Assembly: GCA_034440575.1 (NCBI GenBank)
Contig: JAOTOL010001660.1
Location: 186,001-250,000, forward strand
Length of the DNA stretch: 64,000 bases
Direction of reading: 5' to 3'
From: Imbricaverruca yamaguchii
Taxonomy: Eukaryota; Arthropoda; Thecostraca; Neoverrucidae
Shown: in pieces, positions 36,500 to 49,247 of the stretch
How positions within the stretch are numbered: the stretch's first letter is position 1
How the letters are laid out: the number at the start of each line of letters is the position of its first letter
Notes under the pieces: model-generated
The model's database searches: none
Told to the model about the DNA's origin: nothing
Seen by the model: the letters and a program-made list of their open reading frames with translations, nothing else
Made by a program: the position numbers and the translations under genes

Positions 36500-38410
36500 C
36501 CGTGTTTAAGGCCACCATGTGGTCTCGTTGGTATGGTGTGCTGAGAGAATATGTTGTGTTTTTTCCTAAAACTCCGGTGGGCTTATTTAGAGCTGCAACA
36601 CGTGCTTTAAGCTCCTGTCGCTTTTTGCGAGACGAGGTAGGCTTTGTAGTGCCCGGCGCATATTCGGCCTCCCGTTCTGCTCTTAGAATACTGTTGTGCT
36701 TATTTAGGGCTCCTGATGTACATCTGTGGGCCCACTGCGCGATTTTGGGGGCTTCGGTATAATTTCTTGGAGTCTCGGCCCGACATTTCTGGGCCAGGAG
36801 AGTGATTCCGGGGGACCTGACACCGGTTTTCTGGGCTCAATGCAATTTGTGTTGTTCTTACTTTTGTTGTTTTTCTTATGTTCCTCTTATTTTTTTTTAA
36901 ATTGCGCCCAGGCGCAAATTTTGGGTCCCGACGCGAGTCTTCTGGTGCTTGCTGTATTTGTCTGGAGCCTCTACGCGAATTCTTGAGCCCCGACGCGAAT
37001 TCATGTGTCCCAAAGCGATTTTTGGGGCCACAGACGCGATTCTTGGGTGCCCATCACTTCCGGGAGGGGGCGTATGCCTCTTTGATATGCCAGTGTGGCT
37101 GCTCAACAACTTTTTCACCCGATGACATCGTTCAGGGTAGAAAAGCCCTTCTGAGAACATTCTTGCAGGACTTGTGGGGAATTTGTCCGATGATTGAGTG
37201 GATTCGATGGAATCCCGTTGCGATTTGTCGGTGCCGAATTCAATTTTTTCAAGCCACCCGCTCGATACTTTTTGGGCCCCGGTACGATCTTTCGGGCTCC
37301 ATATGCATTTCTTACATTGCCCTAACACGTTTTTCCCGTGCCTGACGCGTTTATTCTTTGGGTGTCTGACGCAATTTGTGTGGCCGCAGAGTCACATTCC
37401 AGGTAGACATGACTTTTTGAGAAGCCAGCTGCGACTTGTGGGTCTCCGGTGCGACTGTTGCTCCCTCCCCCTCCTAGTGTGATTTTTCAAGTGTAGCGAC
37501 GACGCTTTTTTGGTTTAAGTGCGCTTTTTTGGGCCCGTCATCATTTGTTGGGATCCCTAGCGCGAGTTTTAGTGGCCTTGATACACTTCTGGGGGCCAAA
37601 ACGGTTTTGGAATTCTTTAAGCGGTTTGTATAATCCATGAGTTAGTTTCCATGTCCGGACTGTGTTTTCGTTGCATTGGTTTAGTTTTCCGTGGTTTCGA
37701 TGAGACGTCTGGGGCCCCGGTCTGATCTGTTGAGCTTCTTACGCAATTTTAGGTGTCCAGGGTGCGATATTTTGGTATCCACAGGCTCAGCGCGATTTTC
37801 AGGGACCCGGCCGGATCTTTTGAGGTCTCCGTAGGGATTAATTATGGATACCGTCACAACTTGTTTGGCCCCAGCGTGATTTTTTGTGGGCCATGGTGGA
37901 AACTCTTGAAACCCCAGCGTGATTTACAACGACCCTGTCCAACTTTTTGAAAGCCACAGCGCGATTTTCAGGGGCCCGGCCTGATCTTTTGGGCCCCAGC
38001 ACGATTTCTATGGGTCCAGCCCGTCTTTTTGGGGCCACATCGTGACTTTCAAGCATCCGGTGGGACTTTGTTCCCAGCGTGATTTTCCGGGGCCCATTTG
38101 CGACCGTTTGAGGCCCAGAGAGTGATTTTCAAGGACCTCGATCACGCTTTTTTGGGGGCCCAGTACGATTTTCAATGGTGCCGACCGGACATTTTTGGTC
38201 CAGCGTGAATTTCAGGGGTTCGACCTATATTTTGATGCCCCAGCATCATTTTCAAGGGCCCCGGCGAGAACTTCTTGGGCCCCTAGCGTGATTTCCAGTG
38301 GCACCGGCTCAGCGTGACTTTTGAGGCTCAGCGTGATTTTTGTGGGCTCGATGAAACTTTTCGTGGGCCCGGCGCGACTTCTTGGCGGCACCACCGGCAT
38401 TTCCAGGAGC
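36500..38410. repeat. Old degenerate ~28-30 bp G/T-rich repeat
   Basis: The words cgcgattttc, ggggccc, gggccccagcg and gatctttt recur dozens of times at roughly 28-30 bp. They are clearest at 37760-38400, with a looser version back to about 36500. No two units are identical, so this looks like an old array. Upstream, 36240-36480 is T-rich. Open frames here lack domains. Confidence 0.7.
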
Positions 38411-39445
38411 CCCGTAGTGCGCCACGTCGCCGGCCGGGAATCATCACACGAGGCCGTTGTCGCGTGCAGAGCGATGGCGCCTGTTGGGCCTGAGGCGGCC
38501 GCTCATCCGCCTGTGAATTGTGCGAACCGTGCCGCTCTGAACGCATGAGCCGTGAATAATCTGCCTCCAACAACACGGCTGCTGCCGTAAATGGCGCACT
38601 AGCAGCAGCGGCGCGCGGCGGCTGGGTGGCAGCACGAGGCCGTGCAGAGCCAGCAGCAGCATACCTGTCGCCAGCACACACGGCGCGAGCGACACTGCAA
38701 ACCGATCGAGCCGCGTCTTGGCACACGCTACTTGCAATTGCGGAGATCCTGCGTGTTTCTGTTGCGCCAGGTGGCTCCCTCAGTTTGATATTGGATTAGC
38801 GATGCTGGGCGCAGCTGACTTAATTATGGAAATGGATTCGGCCATTAATTTCGCTGTGCCGCCTTTAAAATCGAGTAGTCTTAATCGATTTCGCGTGGCT
38901 TAGAGCACCGGACAAATGGCAGCAGCCTGATTATGTGAAACGCAGTACGTCCCAGAAATAGCAATGACAGTGGACGTTCATCCTCAATAGATGTCCGGCT
39001 GTTGCTTCGTGGTGCGATTCAGCGGCACAGCACCGGGCCAGGCGTCGCGTTTGGCTTTACCCGGTGGTGCAGGTTACCCTGGGCTGTCCGTTGCCGCCTG
39101 AGGCCGAGTCGGTCAGCCCCAGACCGACAGCTCAGCCGACTGCCAGGACCATCGGTTAGGGCCGGCTGCAAGCACGGCCACGTGGTGTAACCTGCAGCAT
39201 GTCCATTGGCACCGCGCATACAGGAGGAAAATGAAGCCCAGTGGACAATCAGGTGGAAGCCATGTGGAAGTTTGGATATGTCTAGATATAATACCTTTTA
39301 ATGTAACAAATTGGCATTGATACCTCAGGGACCACAAATGGTCTGTAATCATGGAGCTGTGTGACGGCTGGTCAATGCCAATCGGTTGGTTTGACCAAAT
39401 GTACAAGAGGGGCGTATGTCCCTTATTGCCAATGCAACAAGGGAC
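38411..39445. other. CpG-rich segment then unique stretch
   Basis: 38410-38740 is rich in CG dinucleotides and gcagcag words, which could suit a promoter-associated island, but I see no exon. The rest appears unique. Confidence 0.35.
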
Positions 39446-40030
39446 AGGGCAGATGCAGCACCTGCAACTGCGGATGGCCCGGCAGCTGCAGCACCTGTAC
39501 CTACGGATGGCCCAGCAGCTGCAGCACCTGTACCGACGTATGGTCCGGTATCAACAGTGTTGGTTACACCTGCGCATAGCCCGGTAACTTCAGTGCTGGC
39601 TGTGACCTGCGCATGACCCGGTAACTTCAGTGCTGGCTGTGACCTGCGCATGACCCGGTAACTTCAGTGCTGGCTGTGACCTGCGCATGACCCGGTAACT
39701 TCAGTGCTGGCTGTGACCTGCGCATAGCCCGGTAACTTCAGTGCTGGCTGTGACCTGCGCATAGCCCGGTAACTTCAGTGCTGGCTGTGACCTGCGCATG
39801 ACCCAGTAACTTCAGTGCTGGCTGTGACCTGCGCATAGCCCGGTAACTTCAGTGCTGGCTGTGACCTGCGCATAGCCCGGTAACTTCAGTGCTGGCTGTG
39901 ACCTGCGCATAGCCCGGTAACTTCAGTGCTGGCTGTGACCTGCGCATAGCCCGGTAACTTCAGTGCTGGCTGTGACCTGCGCATGACCCGGTAACTTCAG
40001 TGCTGGCTGTGACCTGCGCATGACCCGGTC
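39446..40030. repeat. ~33-bp units followed by a 37-bp minisatellite
   Basis: About three 33-39 bp units with ctgcagcacctg and acggatggcccag cover 39446-39545. From about 39560 a 37-bp unit containing cggtaacttcagtgctggct then gtgacctgcgcat repeats about 12.5 times. The variable bases are tgaccc/tagccc. Confidence 0.93.
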
Positions 40031-40597
40031 GTCACGCCAAGTAGCTATGTACTAGTTCTTAGTAGTAGAAGTAGAAATGGTTCCGATGACCTAAAGACGT
40101 AATGAAAAAGTAATAAAACGTAATGCAAATCATTTCCTTCAAAATTACGAATGGCAATGCAAGGAAAAAACGGTTCTCCTCTCCAAAAGCTATTCTTGTT
40201 AAATTGGCAGGCTTCCGTTGTAAACAGGGCAATTCCAACACAAAGCATTTCATAAAATGCACAGCTTTAACCAACCTTATGTTTCAATGAATGCCGCAGC
40301 ATTGCAATCATGAAACAGGTTTGCTTGAATCATCTTTCACTGCTCTCGAACACACTGCACATCATGTGCGTGCTATATTTTGTATCATTCTGCTGTTAGA
40401 CTCACAATTCAAAATTGAATATTCTTTGTTCTTCAAACTTCACATGACGTGCTCGATAATCCGTGTTCCACGGTCAGACAGTCTGCACTACATGCGGTGG
40501 CTGTCCCGTTTGAGATATCATACCACACTCCTTGATATTAAGAGGATTTGGTGTTCGCTGAAAGCTACCGAGCATAAATCTCAAGCAAAAGGTGTGC
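40031..40597. other. Unique stretch, nothing recognised
   Basis: No gene or repeat recognised. Confidence 0.4.
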
Positions 40598-40855
40598 CCT
40601 CCTGAGCCGAAAATGCTGGAGTGCTCCATTTCTGGTGCTTCAGTGTCGTGGAGTGCACTTCCCACAATCGCAACGGATTTTCAGCCAGAGAGGTTCTTGG
40701 AAATAAAAGACGCCCTCCTGAGAAAAAGGCACCCCTTTAGTATGCTTCAGTGCATCCTCCCCCTCCCCCACCCGCCGAGCTGGTTTTCAGCCGAAAGCAT
40801 GACTCCAAGGTGCCATCGTAGTGGCGTCCCTCCAAAGAAATGGCGCTGTCCAGAC
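40598..40855 (+). mobile_element. Second copy of the dispersed C-run repeat family
   Basis: It shares with 19443-20020 the order tgagaaaaaggc, cttcagtgcatcc, a C-rich run and ctggttttcagccgaaagc. An internal ~80-bp periodicity (two gccctcctgag words) is visible. Ends are undefined. Confidence 0.4.
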
Positions 40856-41307
40856 AACTGACCCGTAACTGACAATTCCTGAATCTGCCCTTGATTACAA
40901 GTCTGCCTTGGGGTGTTGCACGCTGCAGTAGCAGGGTATTGGCCAAACTGAAACTGACATCAGCTCCAACACTACGAGCGCGTGCTCCTAAGCCAATGTA
41001 AATAATAGCAGAGCCGGTATTAGGCAACAGAGCGGCAAAACAAGATAAAAAGTTTACTTTACACAACTGGAGGGAATTCTGCTGCCTGTCCAACGTCTTC
41101 CCACCCAATGACATTTCTTGGGTAAAAGAAACGGAAATACACGGATTCGCAAGGCAAGCTTTTGATGGACGACTCATGACTAATGGTGGGTGGGACCCTG
41201 CGTCACCGGAATCCAGCACGTCAAAGGATCGCGGAGACAAATGTGTAGCTCGGCGTCTTTAACACCATGCTGACGACCTGCTGTTCCTCACGTCTTCACG
41301 GGACGCG
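40856..41307. other. Unique stretch, nothing recognised
   Basis: No gene recognised. Confidence 0.4.
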
Positions 41308-43527
41308 AAACTGACACGTGAGCCGCTCCTGACGAGTCACGAGAGGACACACGAGCCACTCCTGACGAGTTACGAGACGAACACACGAGCCGCCCCTGGC
41401 GAGTCACGAGACGGACACACGAGCCTCTCCTGGCGAGTCACGAGACGGGCAGACGAACCTCTCCTGACGAGTCACGAGACGGACACACGAGCCTCTCCTG
41501 ACGAGTCACGAAACGGACAACGAGCCCTCCTGACGAGTCAGGACGGACACACGAGCCTCTCCTGACGAGTCACGAGACGGACACACGAGCCCTCCTGACG
41601 AGTCACGAGACGGACACACGAGCCCTCCTGACGAGTCACGAGACGGACACACGAGCCGCTCCTGACGAGTCACGAGACGGACACACGAGGAGGCCCTCCT
41701 GGCGAGTCACGAGACGGACACACGAGCCTCTCCTGACGAGTCACGAGACGGACACACGAGCCGCTCCTGGCGAGTCACGAGACGGACACACGAGCCTCTC
41801 CTGACGAGTCACGAGACGGACGAGTCACGAGACGGACACACGAGCCGCTCCTGACGAGTCACGAGACGGACACACGAGCCTCTCCTGACGAGTCACGAAA
41901 CGGACACACGAGCCTCTCTGACGAGTCACGAGACGGACACACGAGCCTCTCCTGACGAGTCACGAGACGGACACACGAGCCTCTCCTGACGAGTCACGAG
42001 ACGGACACACGAGCCTCTCCTGACGAGTCACGAGACGGACACACGAGCCTCTCCTGACGAGTCACGAGACGGACACACGAGCCTCTCCTGACGAGTCACG
42101 AGACGGACACACGAGCCTCTCCTGACGAGTCACGAGACGGACACACGAGCCTCTCCTGACGAGTCACGAGACGGACACACGAGCCTCTCCTGACGAGTCA
42201 CGAGACGGACACACGAGCCTCTCCTGACGAGTCACGAGACGGACACACGAGCCGCTCCTGACGAGTCACGAGACGGACACACGAGCCTCTCCTGACGAGT
42301 CACGAGACGGACACACGAGCCGCTCCTGACGAGTCACGAGACGGACACACGAGCCTCTCCTGACGAGTCACGAGACGGACACACGAGCCTCTCCTGACGA
42401 GTCACGAGACGGACACACGAGCCGCTCCTGACGAGTCACGAGACGGACACACGAGCCGCTCCTGACGAGTCACGAGACGGACACACGAGCCTCTCCTGAC
42501 GAGTCACGAGACGGACACACGAGCCTCTCCTGACGAGTCACGAGACGGACACATGAGCCGCTCCTGACGAGTCAGGAGACGGACACACGAGCGCTCCTTG
42601 ACGAGTCACGAGACGGACACACGAGCCCTCCTGACGAGTCACGAGACGGACACACGAGCCTCTCCTGACGAGTTACGAGACGGACACACGAGCCGCTCCT
42701 GGCGAGTCACGAGACGGACACACGAGCCTCTCCTGACGAGTTACGAGACGGACACACGAGCCGCTCCTGGCGAGTCACGAGACGGACACACGAGCCGCTC
42801 CTGGCGAGTCAGGAGACGGACACACGAGACGCTCCTAGCGAGTCCCAAGACGGACACACGAGCCTCTCCTGACGAGTCACGAGACGGGCACACGAACCTC
42901 TCCTGACGAGTCACGAAACGGACACACGAGCCTCTCCTGACGAGTCACGAGACGGACACACGAGCCTCTCCTGACGAGTCACGAGACGGACACACGAGCC
43001 GCTCCTGACGAGTCACGAGACGGACACACGAGCCGCTCCTGACGAGTCACGAGACGGACACACGAGCCTCTCCTGACGAGTCACGAGACGGACACACGAG
43101 CCTCTCCTGACGAGTCACGAGACGGACACACGAGCCGCTCCTGGCGAGTCACCAGACGGACACACGAGCCTCTCCTGGCGAGTCACGAGACGGACACACG
43201 AGCCTCTCCTGACGAGTCACGAGACGGACACACGAGCCTCTCCTGACGAGTCACGAGACGGACACACGAGCCTCTCCTGACGAGTCACGAGACGGACACA
43301 CGAGCCGCTCCTGGCGAGTCAGGAGACGGACACACGAGACGCTCCTAGCGAGTCACAAGACGGACACACGAGCCTCTCCTGACGAGTCACGAGACGGACA
43401 CACGAGCCACTCCTGGCGAGTCACGAGACGGACACACGAGCCGCTCCTGAGCGAGTCACGAGACGGACAGCCCTGACACGAACCTACTCCTGACGAGTCA
43501 GGAGACGGACACACGAGCCACCCTGAC
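41308..43527. repeat. 34-bp minisatellite, about 65 units
   Basis: Units contain gacgagtcacgagacggaca followed by cacgagcctctcct (or gccgctcct) at 34 bp. The unit is unrelated to the 34-bp array at 15.4-17.9 kb. Edge units at 41310-41480 and 43330-43527 carry more substitutions than the interior. Single-base losses occur at 41517-41660. Confidence 0.97.
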
Positions 43528-44184
43528 GAGTCACCGTGCTCGGCAGGGTGTCAGGACGGTCTGTACTAGACGGCTGTACCGTGTGCAGGGTGTCAGGACG
43601 GTCTGTACCGTGCTCGGCCGGGTGTCAGGACGGTCTGTACCGTGTCGGCGGGTGTCAGACGGTCTGTACCGTGCTCGGCCGGGTGTCAGGACGCTCTGAC
43701 TGTGCTCGGCCGGGTGTCAGGACGGCTCTGTACCGTGCTCGGCCGGGTGTCAGGACGGTCTGTACCGTGCTCGGCCGGGTGTCAGGACGGTCTGTACCGT
43801 GCTCGGCCGGGTGTCAGGACGCTCGGTACCGTGCTCGGCGGGTGTCAGGACGGTCTGTACCGTGCTCGGCCGGGTGTCAGGACGGTCTGTACCGTGCTCG
43901 GCCGGGTGTCAGGACGGTCTGTACCGTGCTCGGCCGGGTGTCAGGACGGTCTGTACCGTGCTCGGCCGGGTGTCAGGACGCTTGGCACCGTGCTCGGCCG
44001 GGTGTCAGGACGGTCTGTACCGTGCTCGGCCGGGTGTCAGGACGGTCTGTACCGTGCTCGGCCGGGTGTCAGGACGGTCTGTACCGTGCTCGGCCGGGTG
44101 TCAGGACGGTCTGTACCGTGCTCGGCCGGGTGTCAGGACGGTCTGCACCGTGCTCGGCCGGGTGTCAGGACGCTCCGAGCTGTT
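43528..44184. repeat. 32-bp minisatellite, about 20 units
   Basis: Units contain gtgctcggccgggtgtcagg followed by acggtctgtacc at 32 bp. It abuts the 34-bp array with no unique spacer. Three plus frames are open for 240-270 codons owing to the 32-bp period. Confidence 0.96.
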
Positions 44185-44467
44185 CTCGAGACTGTCATGC
44201 TCGCCGGTACCGGCCGCGCCGGATCCGGTTTGCGCATTATCGGCGGCGGCAGCCGCGGCCCGTGGAGATGGTTTACGACTTGGGCCGACGACTGGGTGGC
44301 CGGGCGACCTCCACATCGCCCCCAGCCCCAGCCAGAGCCCCAGACAGGTGCTGAGAGGCATCGGCGCAGACAGACGTGCTGGCAGCCGGTCAGGCACGCA
44401 ACACGTCTCCGGTAATGCCCACTGCACAGCACGCATGTCGGTGGCCGACCGGTGGGATGGTAACGGA

Positions 44468-44950
44468 GTATCGTGGGCTGACGTGGAGCATCGTGGGCTG
44501 GCACGGAGCTTCGTGGCCTGACACGGAGCATCGTGGCCTGACACGGAGCATCGTGGGGTGACACGGAGCATCGTGGGCTGACATGGTGCATCGTGGGGTG
44601 ACACGGAGCATCATGGGCTGACACGGAGCATCGTGGGGTGACACGGAGCATCGTGGGGTGATACGGAGCATCGTAGGCTGACATGGAGCATCGTGGGGTG
44701 ACACGGAGCATCGTGGGCTGACACGGAGCATCGTGGGGTGACACGGAGCGCCGTGGGGTGACACGGAGCATCGTGGGGTGACACGGAGCATCGTGTGCTG
44801 ACACGGAGCATCGTGTGCTGACACGGAGCATCGTGTGCTGACACGGAGCATCGTGTGCTGACACGGAGCATCGTGGGCTGACACGGAGTATCGTGGGCTG
44901 ACACGGAGCATCGTGGGGTGACACGGAGCATCGTGTGCTGGCACGGAATG
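44468..44950. repeat. 20-bp minisatellite, about 24 units
   Basis: Units of the form gacacggagcatcgtggggt repeat at 20 bp, with ggggt/gggct/gtgct end variants in runs. The 44185-44467 spacer is GC-rich and unique. Confidence 0.96.
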
Positions 44951-46549
44951 CAAAAATCGACATTGGAGCATAGTCGACTAACCTTAGAATATCGTAGTTT
45001 CACCTGATATTAGTAGTTTCACCTGGTACACACAGAATATCGTAGTTTCACTCTCGACATATGATTACATGGTAGTGTAAGAGGTTCAGTCATTGCTCCA
45101 GGATGTGCTATGCTGTGATATGCGCACTATTGCTCCTGCATATGTTGTGATATGATATGCACTCTGTGCATGTGCCATGCTTCCTGTTTATGCTTATTGA
45201 ACATCGGCGATGACAGTTATAGGCGTAAGTCCCACCACAGGCACCTGGAGCCAAGCTGCTGGCTCACAAGGCGCTCAGGTTAATGGCCTTTACCGTATAA
45301 TATTCCGCTGCATTGACGCGTAAAATCAACACTCACGGAAAGGTTGCATGCTATGTAGAAAGTAATACTTTTGCAACAATAGTTAATAAATCAAACATGC
45401 TTCATCAAATAGTTTGCATACACAAGTCTTGACATCTGCAAACGGTACAAACAAAGCAGCGCTTTCACATTAACTAAGGGGTGTGCTTTCTACAGATCAG
45501 TGTAGGGAAGACGTCGCTATCAAATCATCATGTCCTGACGTGCCATCATTGCTTGAATTCTTCCTCCAAATGGCCTACCTATTCGGCTTTTTGCAGATCC
45601 TGCGTTGGGTTGGTGGCAAACATTGCTCTGTTTCTGTTGTTCGTCAGGGTCAAAGCTTGCATATACAATATATTTCGGTAATTTCTGTGGCGGAAACAAT
45701 CACGGGTTCCAGCGCGAGTGCGACTGTTCCGGCATTCACTTCATTATCATTGTATGGGCCTCAAGGTACGTGGTGAACCTTGAGGTTCGCTCGGTATCTT
45801 GGTATATCGAGGATAGTGATTGGAGGGAGCAAATGAGAAAGATTGGTGTTATTTTCACAACATCGCTCCATAACACTATAGATGGAGTAGCTTTCAGGTT
45901 GTTCAGATCAGTTATATTCATTGTTTGTTTGTTAGGGCTTAAGGACGCCTGAACTGCTATTGGTTATCTAGCGCCCACAGTTATATATTCATAATCTGTC
46001 CCGCAGTCAGCTCTCATGATACATGTCATCCTGCTACGGTTGGTATCCTCCTGACAACTTCCATGAAACGCATGACTGAAAAACAGTTATTACTAGCTTT
46101 TTTCACTTCAGACCATGTCATCCAAAATGTTATTATCTTCGAAGACCTACATGTATTACTCTTTTACGTTTAGAAAACTTCTATATTCTCTTCAGCGTAT
46201 TTTTCCCTCGTTTAGTTTCAGCAAGTGCATGCTGTGCTATGACCTAACTAAGGAAGAAGTGTGCGGCTACATTTCATGCAGCTTGATTTTACTCCAATTG
46301 CACTTTTCTTCATTGCAAACCAGTTTAAGAAGATGATGCACCAGAGATATAAGCTATATTCAATTACAAAGAAACATTAAAGATATGCCGTCTGCAATCA
46401 ATAGATAAACATCCAGTCCAAATCCAGCAGTTCCAAGATCAATTTCAACCCTGGCCGAGCATAGCTGATACCGATCTTGCAATCAAGCACACCGAAATAA
46501 GCTCGATGGTTTGAGCGCTTCATTATATTTGATGCGTTGTCGAGTGTGG
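44951..46549. other. Unique stretch, no gene recognised
   Basis: A short atatcgtagtttcac duplication lies at about 44988-45045. Frames at 45481-45952 overlap in all three phases and lack a recognised domain. Confidence 0.4.
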
Positions 46550-46832
46550 AGCATCTAGCAGACCGGCCGTCGCCGGAACTATTACCAGCGCAAGTGACAG
46601 ACAGTCAGATGTGCTACCGAGCATGGAACATCTAGCAGACCGGCCGTCGCCAGAACTATTACCAGCGCAAGTGACAGACAGTCAGATGTGCTACCGAGCA
46701 TAGAACATCTAGCAGAGCGTCCGTCGCCGGAACTATTACCAGCGCAAGTGACAGACAGTCAGATGTGCTACCGAGCATGGAACATCTAGCAGAGCGGCCG
46801 TCGCCGGAACTCTTACCAGAGGAAGGACGGCC
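46550..46832. repeat. ~77-bp tandem repeat, about 3.6 units
   Basis: Units share gaacatctagcagaccggcc, gtcgccggaact and gacagacagtcagatgtgct at about 77 bp. Differences between units are few, so the duplication is recent. Confidence 0.93.
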
Positions 46833-47329
46833 GGTTAGATGGTCGGAAAAAGGAGCGTTAACTATTTTTTTTTGCGCATATTGTCATCCATCTCGTCCCT
46901 GCTATATTATAGACCGCGGTTACCATATTCATCTCTACTTGTCTGCTCTTTATATGGTCCATACTATGCTACGTATGCAGTGTTGCTATATTTTTACATC
47001 AGGGAAGTCTCTGAATGGACTCCGAAGATGATCTCCGTGCGCAACTCATCAACGTTTATTCCGCTTACGCCTCTCAAGAGGCAAAAATGCCACTGCTCGT
47101 GCCAAGAAATATCTTTCATAATTGCGCTACCCACCGGTAATATCTCGTTCAGATTGGTATCGCTTTTTCTTTCTTTAGCTGCGGCACAGTGCCGTCCTCT
47201 AGAGATTAGTTATTTTAATGAAAGAGCTACATTAAAACGGCTTATGTAGCATCCGGTGATATGAAGGAAGCAAGAGAAAAAAGGTGAGAGACGCTGGCAA
47301 ATAAAGAACGTAGTGTAAATAAATGGATG
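46833..47329. other. Unique stretch, nothing recognised
   Basis: No gene recognised; the 136-codon frame 46839-47249 has no domain I can name. Confidence 0.4.
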
Positions 47330-48540
47330 GTATGTACATACATCACATTAGGGTAGACATACAGACGTGCATACATGCATGCATGCATACATATGCATCA
47401 GGATAAAACGCCTGGAGGGTGGCCAGCATCACAGTTTGTGCGATATACGAAAGCGGAGATGATGCAGAGAGGATGATGACGTCGGACTTCAGATAAGTTG
47501 CTCTAGTTTGGTGTTGTGTAAACAGGTGAAAAGTAGCTCGAGAAGCTCCGGGTGCTCGGCACTGAGGAGGATGAGTAGCGTAAGTGGAAGCTGATGTTGG
47601 GCGACGTAAGAGATAAAGAGGCAACGCCGTGACTGAATTTTAGGAGAGGTATCCAAAAAAGTTTGACATAATTACACACGTTGCACGCGTGGCAGAGTGG
47701 AGCGCGGCTAATTAGTTCGAGCAGGTGGTCATGTGTGAGCTTGGTGTGCCCGAGCCGAAACCGGACAAGGAGCACTTCCCGAGCTACAACCGGGCAAGGA
47801 GCACACTTCCCGAACTACAACCGGGCAAGGAGCACTTTCCTAGCTACAACCGGGCAAGGAGCACTTCCCGAGCTACAACCGGGCAAGGAGCACTTCGTGT
47901 GTTCGTGTGTGCTGATGGAGAGAGGGCCATTTAACTTCATGTGGTTTAAGGAAGAGGGCCGAAAAGAATTAATGGTCATAAAAAAATTAATGGTTAGAAA
48001 ATAATTAATATGGTGTAGGTGTGTGGTATTGTGACTCCGGCATGTCTGGAGATATCGTATGCAAAAATCGTTGGTGAGGGACCAAAGGTCACCGAGGATA
48101 CCGGGGGTGGGGGAGGTCGATTGCTCGATGCTCGATTGCCCGCTCGTTGCCAGGTATCCCCAGGTGGTCAGGGGCCCAGCGCAGTGTGAGTTTGAGGTGA
48201 GCGCTATGTACGTGGTAGAGTCGACATATTGCGTGGAGTGTGGCGCGGGAGGTGTTGAGTATGGCTGCGAGAGTGTCAAAGGATGAGCGTGGGTCAGGAC
48301 AGACGATGCCGGGTGTGGTCATGTGTTCGATGATGTGCTGTGGACAGGTTAGGGTGACCACTAATTCCGCTATGTAAACCGAATTGTGTGGTGTTAATTT
48401 TGTGTAGCTACTGTTTGGTCCACCGCACAGGGCGGCGCACGTACCGACTTTGGTACGGGAGCCATCAGTGTAGAAGTATGTGTGTTGGGGGTGGACCGCT
48501 TGATGCTCCAAAAAGGTCAGTGAAGTTTCCATGGTCATAG
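47330..48540 (-). mobile_element. 3' end of a LINE with RNase H domain, degenerate
   Basis: The minus frame 48538-48089 (149 codons) is an RNase H domain: YTDGS at residues 23-27 (Asp25), YIAEL with Glu58, a PDPRSS block with Asp82 where TDSxS is usual, and WAPDHLGIPGNERA near residue 121. The fourth acidic residue expected two positions after GNE-x-A is replaced by Ile135, so catalysis is probably lost. Downstream on minus, LLVRFRLGHTKLTHDHLL (from 47775) matches the C-terminal LCRLRIGHTxLTH motif of LINEs with RNase H. The segments lie in different frames with stops between. The 3' side ends in a tgcatgcatgca-type tail near 47370. Clade (I-like or similar) is an inference. Confidence 0.85.
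47749..47895. repeat. 29-bp minisatellite inside the LINE C-terminal coding sequence
   Basis: Five units of about 29 bp share cgggcaaggagcact and cccgagctacaac. The first unit (cccgagccgaaaccggac then aaggagcac) is itself the reverse complement of the codons for VLLVRFRLG of the LINE motif. The array therefore arose by tandem expansion of element coding sequence. Confidence 0.85.
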
Positions 48541-48869
48541 TAGTTTTTCGTTTTTCCGAAAGCGATACTCGAGTTTGGGTGTTTCATGTGCCAGAATGGG
48601 AGTAAGTGAGAGGAATATTGCCGGGGTGCCTCGGTAAATCTCAGGGTGAGTGTAAGAACCTGGTTCAGATGAATGGTAATGCATATTTTTTTCTGTTATG
48701 GGTAGTACCAACGGGGGTTTTGAATGATGTGATGAAATGAGAAGGCAAAAGTGATGTGATGATTGTGCTGCGTTGTGATCCGAAAGTGGTACCTAACGAG
48801 TTGGATTGTTCTGCGGCGCTCGAGAATAGGAAGGTAAGCTTCAGCCAGGATATTGGTGATATGCGTGGT
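48541..48869. other. Possible upstream continuation of the LINE, unassigned
   Basis: I could not assign reverse transcriptase motifs here. It may be diverged linker sequence between RT and RNase H or unrelated flank. Confidence 0.3.
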
Positions 48870-49095
48870 GTAGTGTGCTCCGGTGGTAGTCGTGGTGCAA
48901 TGTGCTCCGGTGATGGGCGTGGTTCGGTGTGCTCCGGTGATGAGCGTGGTTCGGTATGCTCCGGTGATGGGCGTGGTTCAGTGTGCTCCGGTGATGGGCG
49001 TGGTTCAGTGTGCTCCGGTGATGGTTGTGGTGCAATGTGTTCCGGTGATGGGCTTGGTACAGTGTGCTCCGGTGTTGGGCGTGGGGTATACTTGG
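48870..49095. repeat. 27-bp minisatellite, about 8 units
   Basis: Units contain gtgctccggtgatgggcgtg followed by gttcagt at 27 bp. Frames are open in several phases on both strands (for example SPEHTEPRP on minus), consistent with periodicity only. Confidence 0.93.
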
Positions 49096-49247
49096 TGTTG
49101 GTGTTGGGCGTGATTTTGTATACTTTCAAGTTATGTGATGCATGAGGGATATGATATCGAATATAAATGCATTGTATTACAGGATTGAGCGAACTAGGGC
49201 AATGCACATATTGGTGATGACAGCCCTGTCTGCACTTCAGTCTGGAC

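Noticed and set aside
15355..43527. Shared origin of the two 34-bp arrays (15.4-17.9 kb and 41.3-43.5 kb)
   Set aside because: Equal period only; the unit sequences do not align.
45481..45952. Overlapping 66-115 codon frames
   Set aside because: All three phases are open over the same DNA with no family match, as expected for a stop-poor unique stretch.
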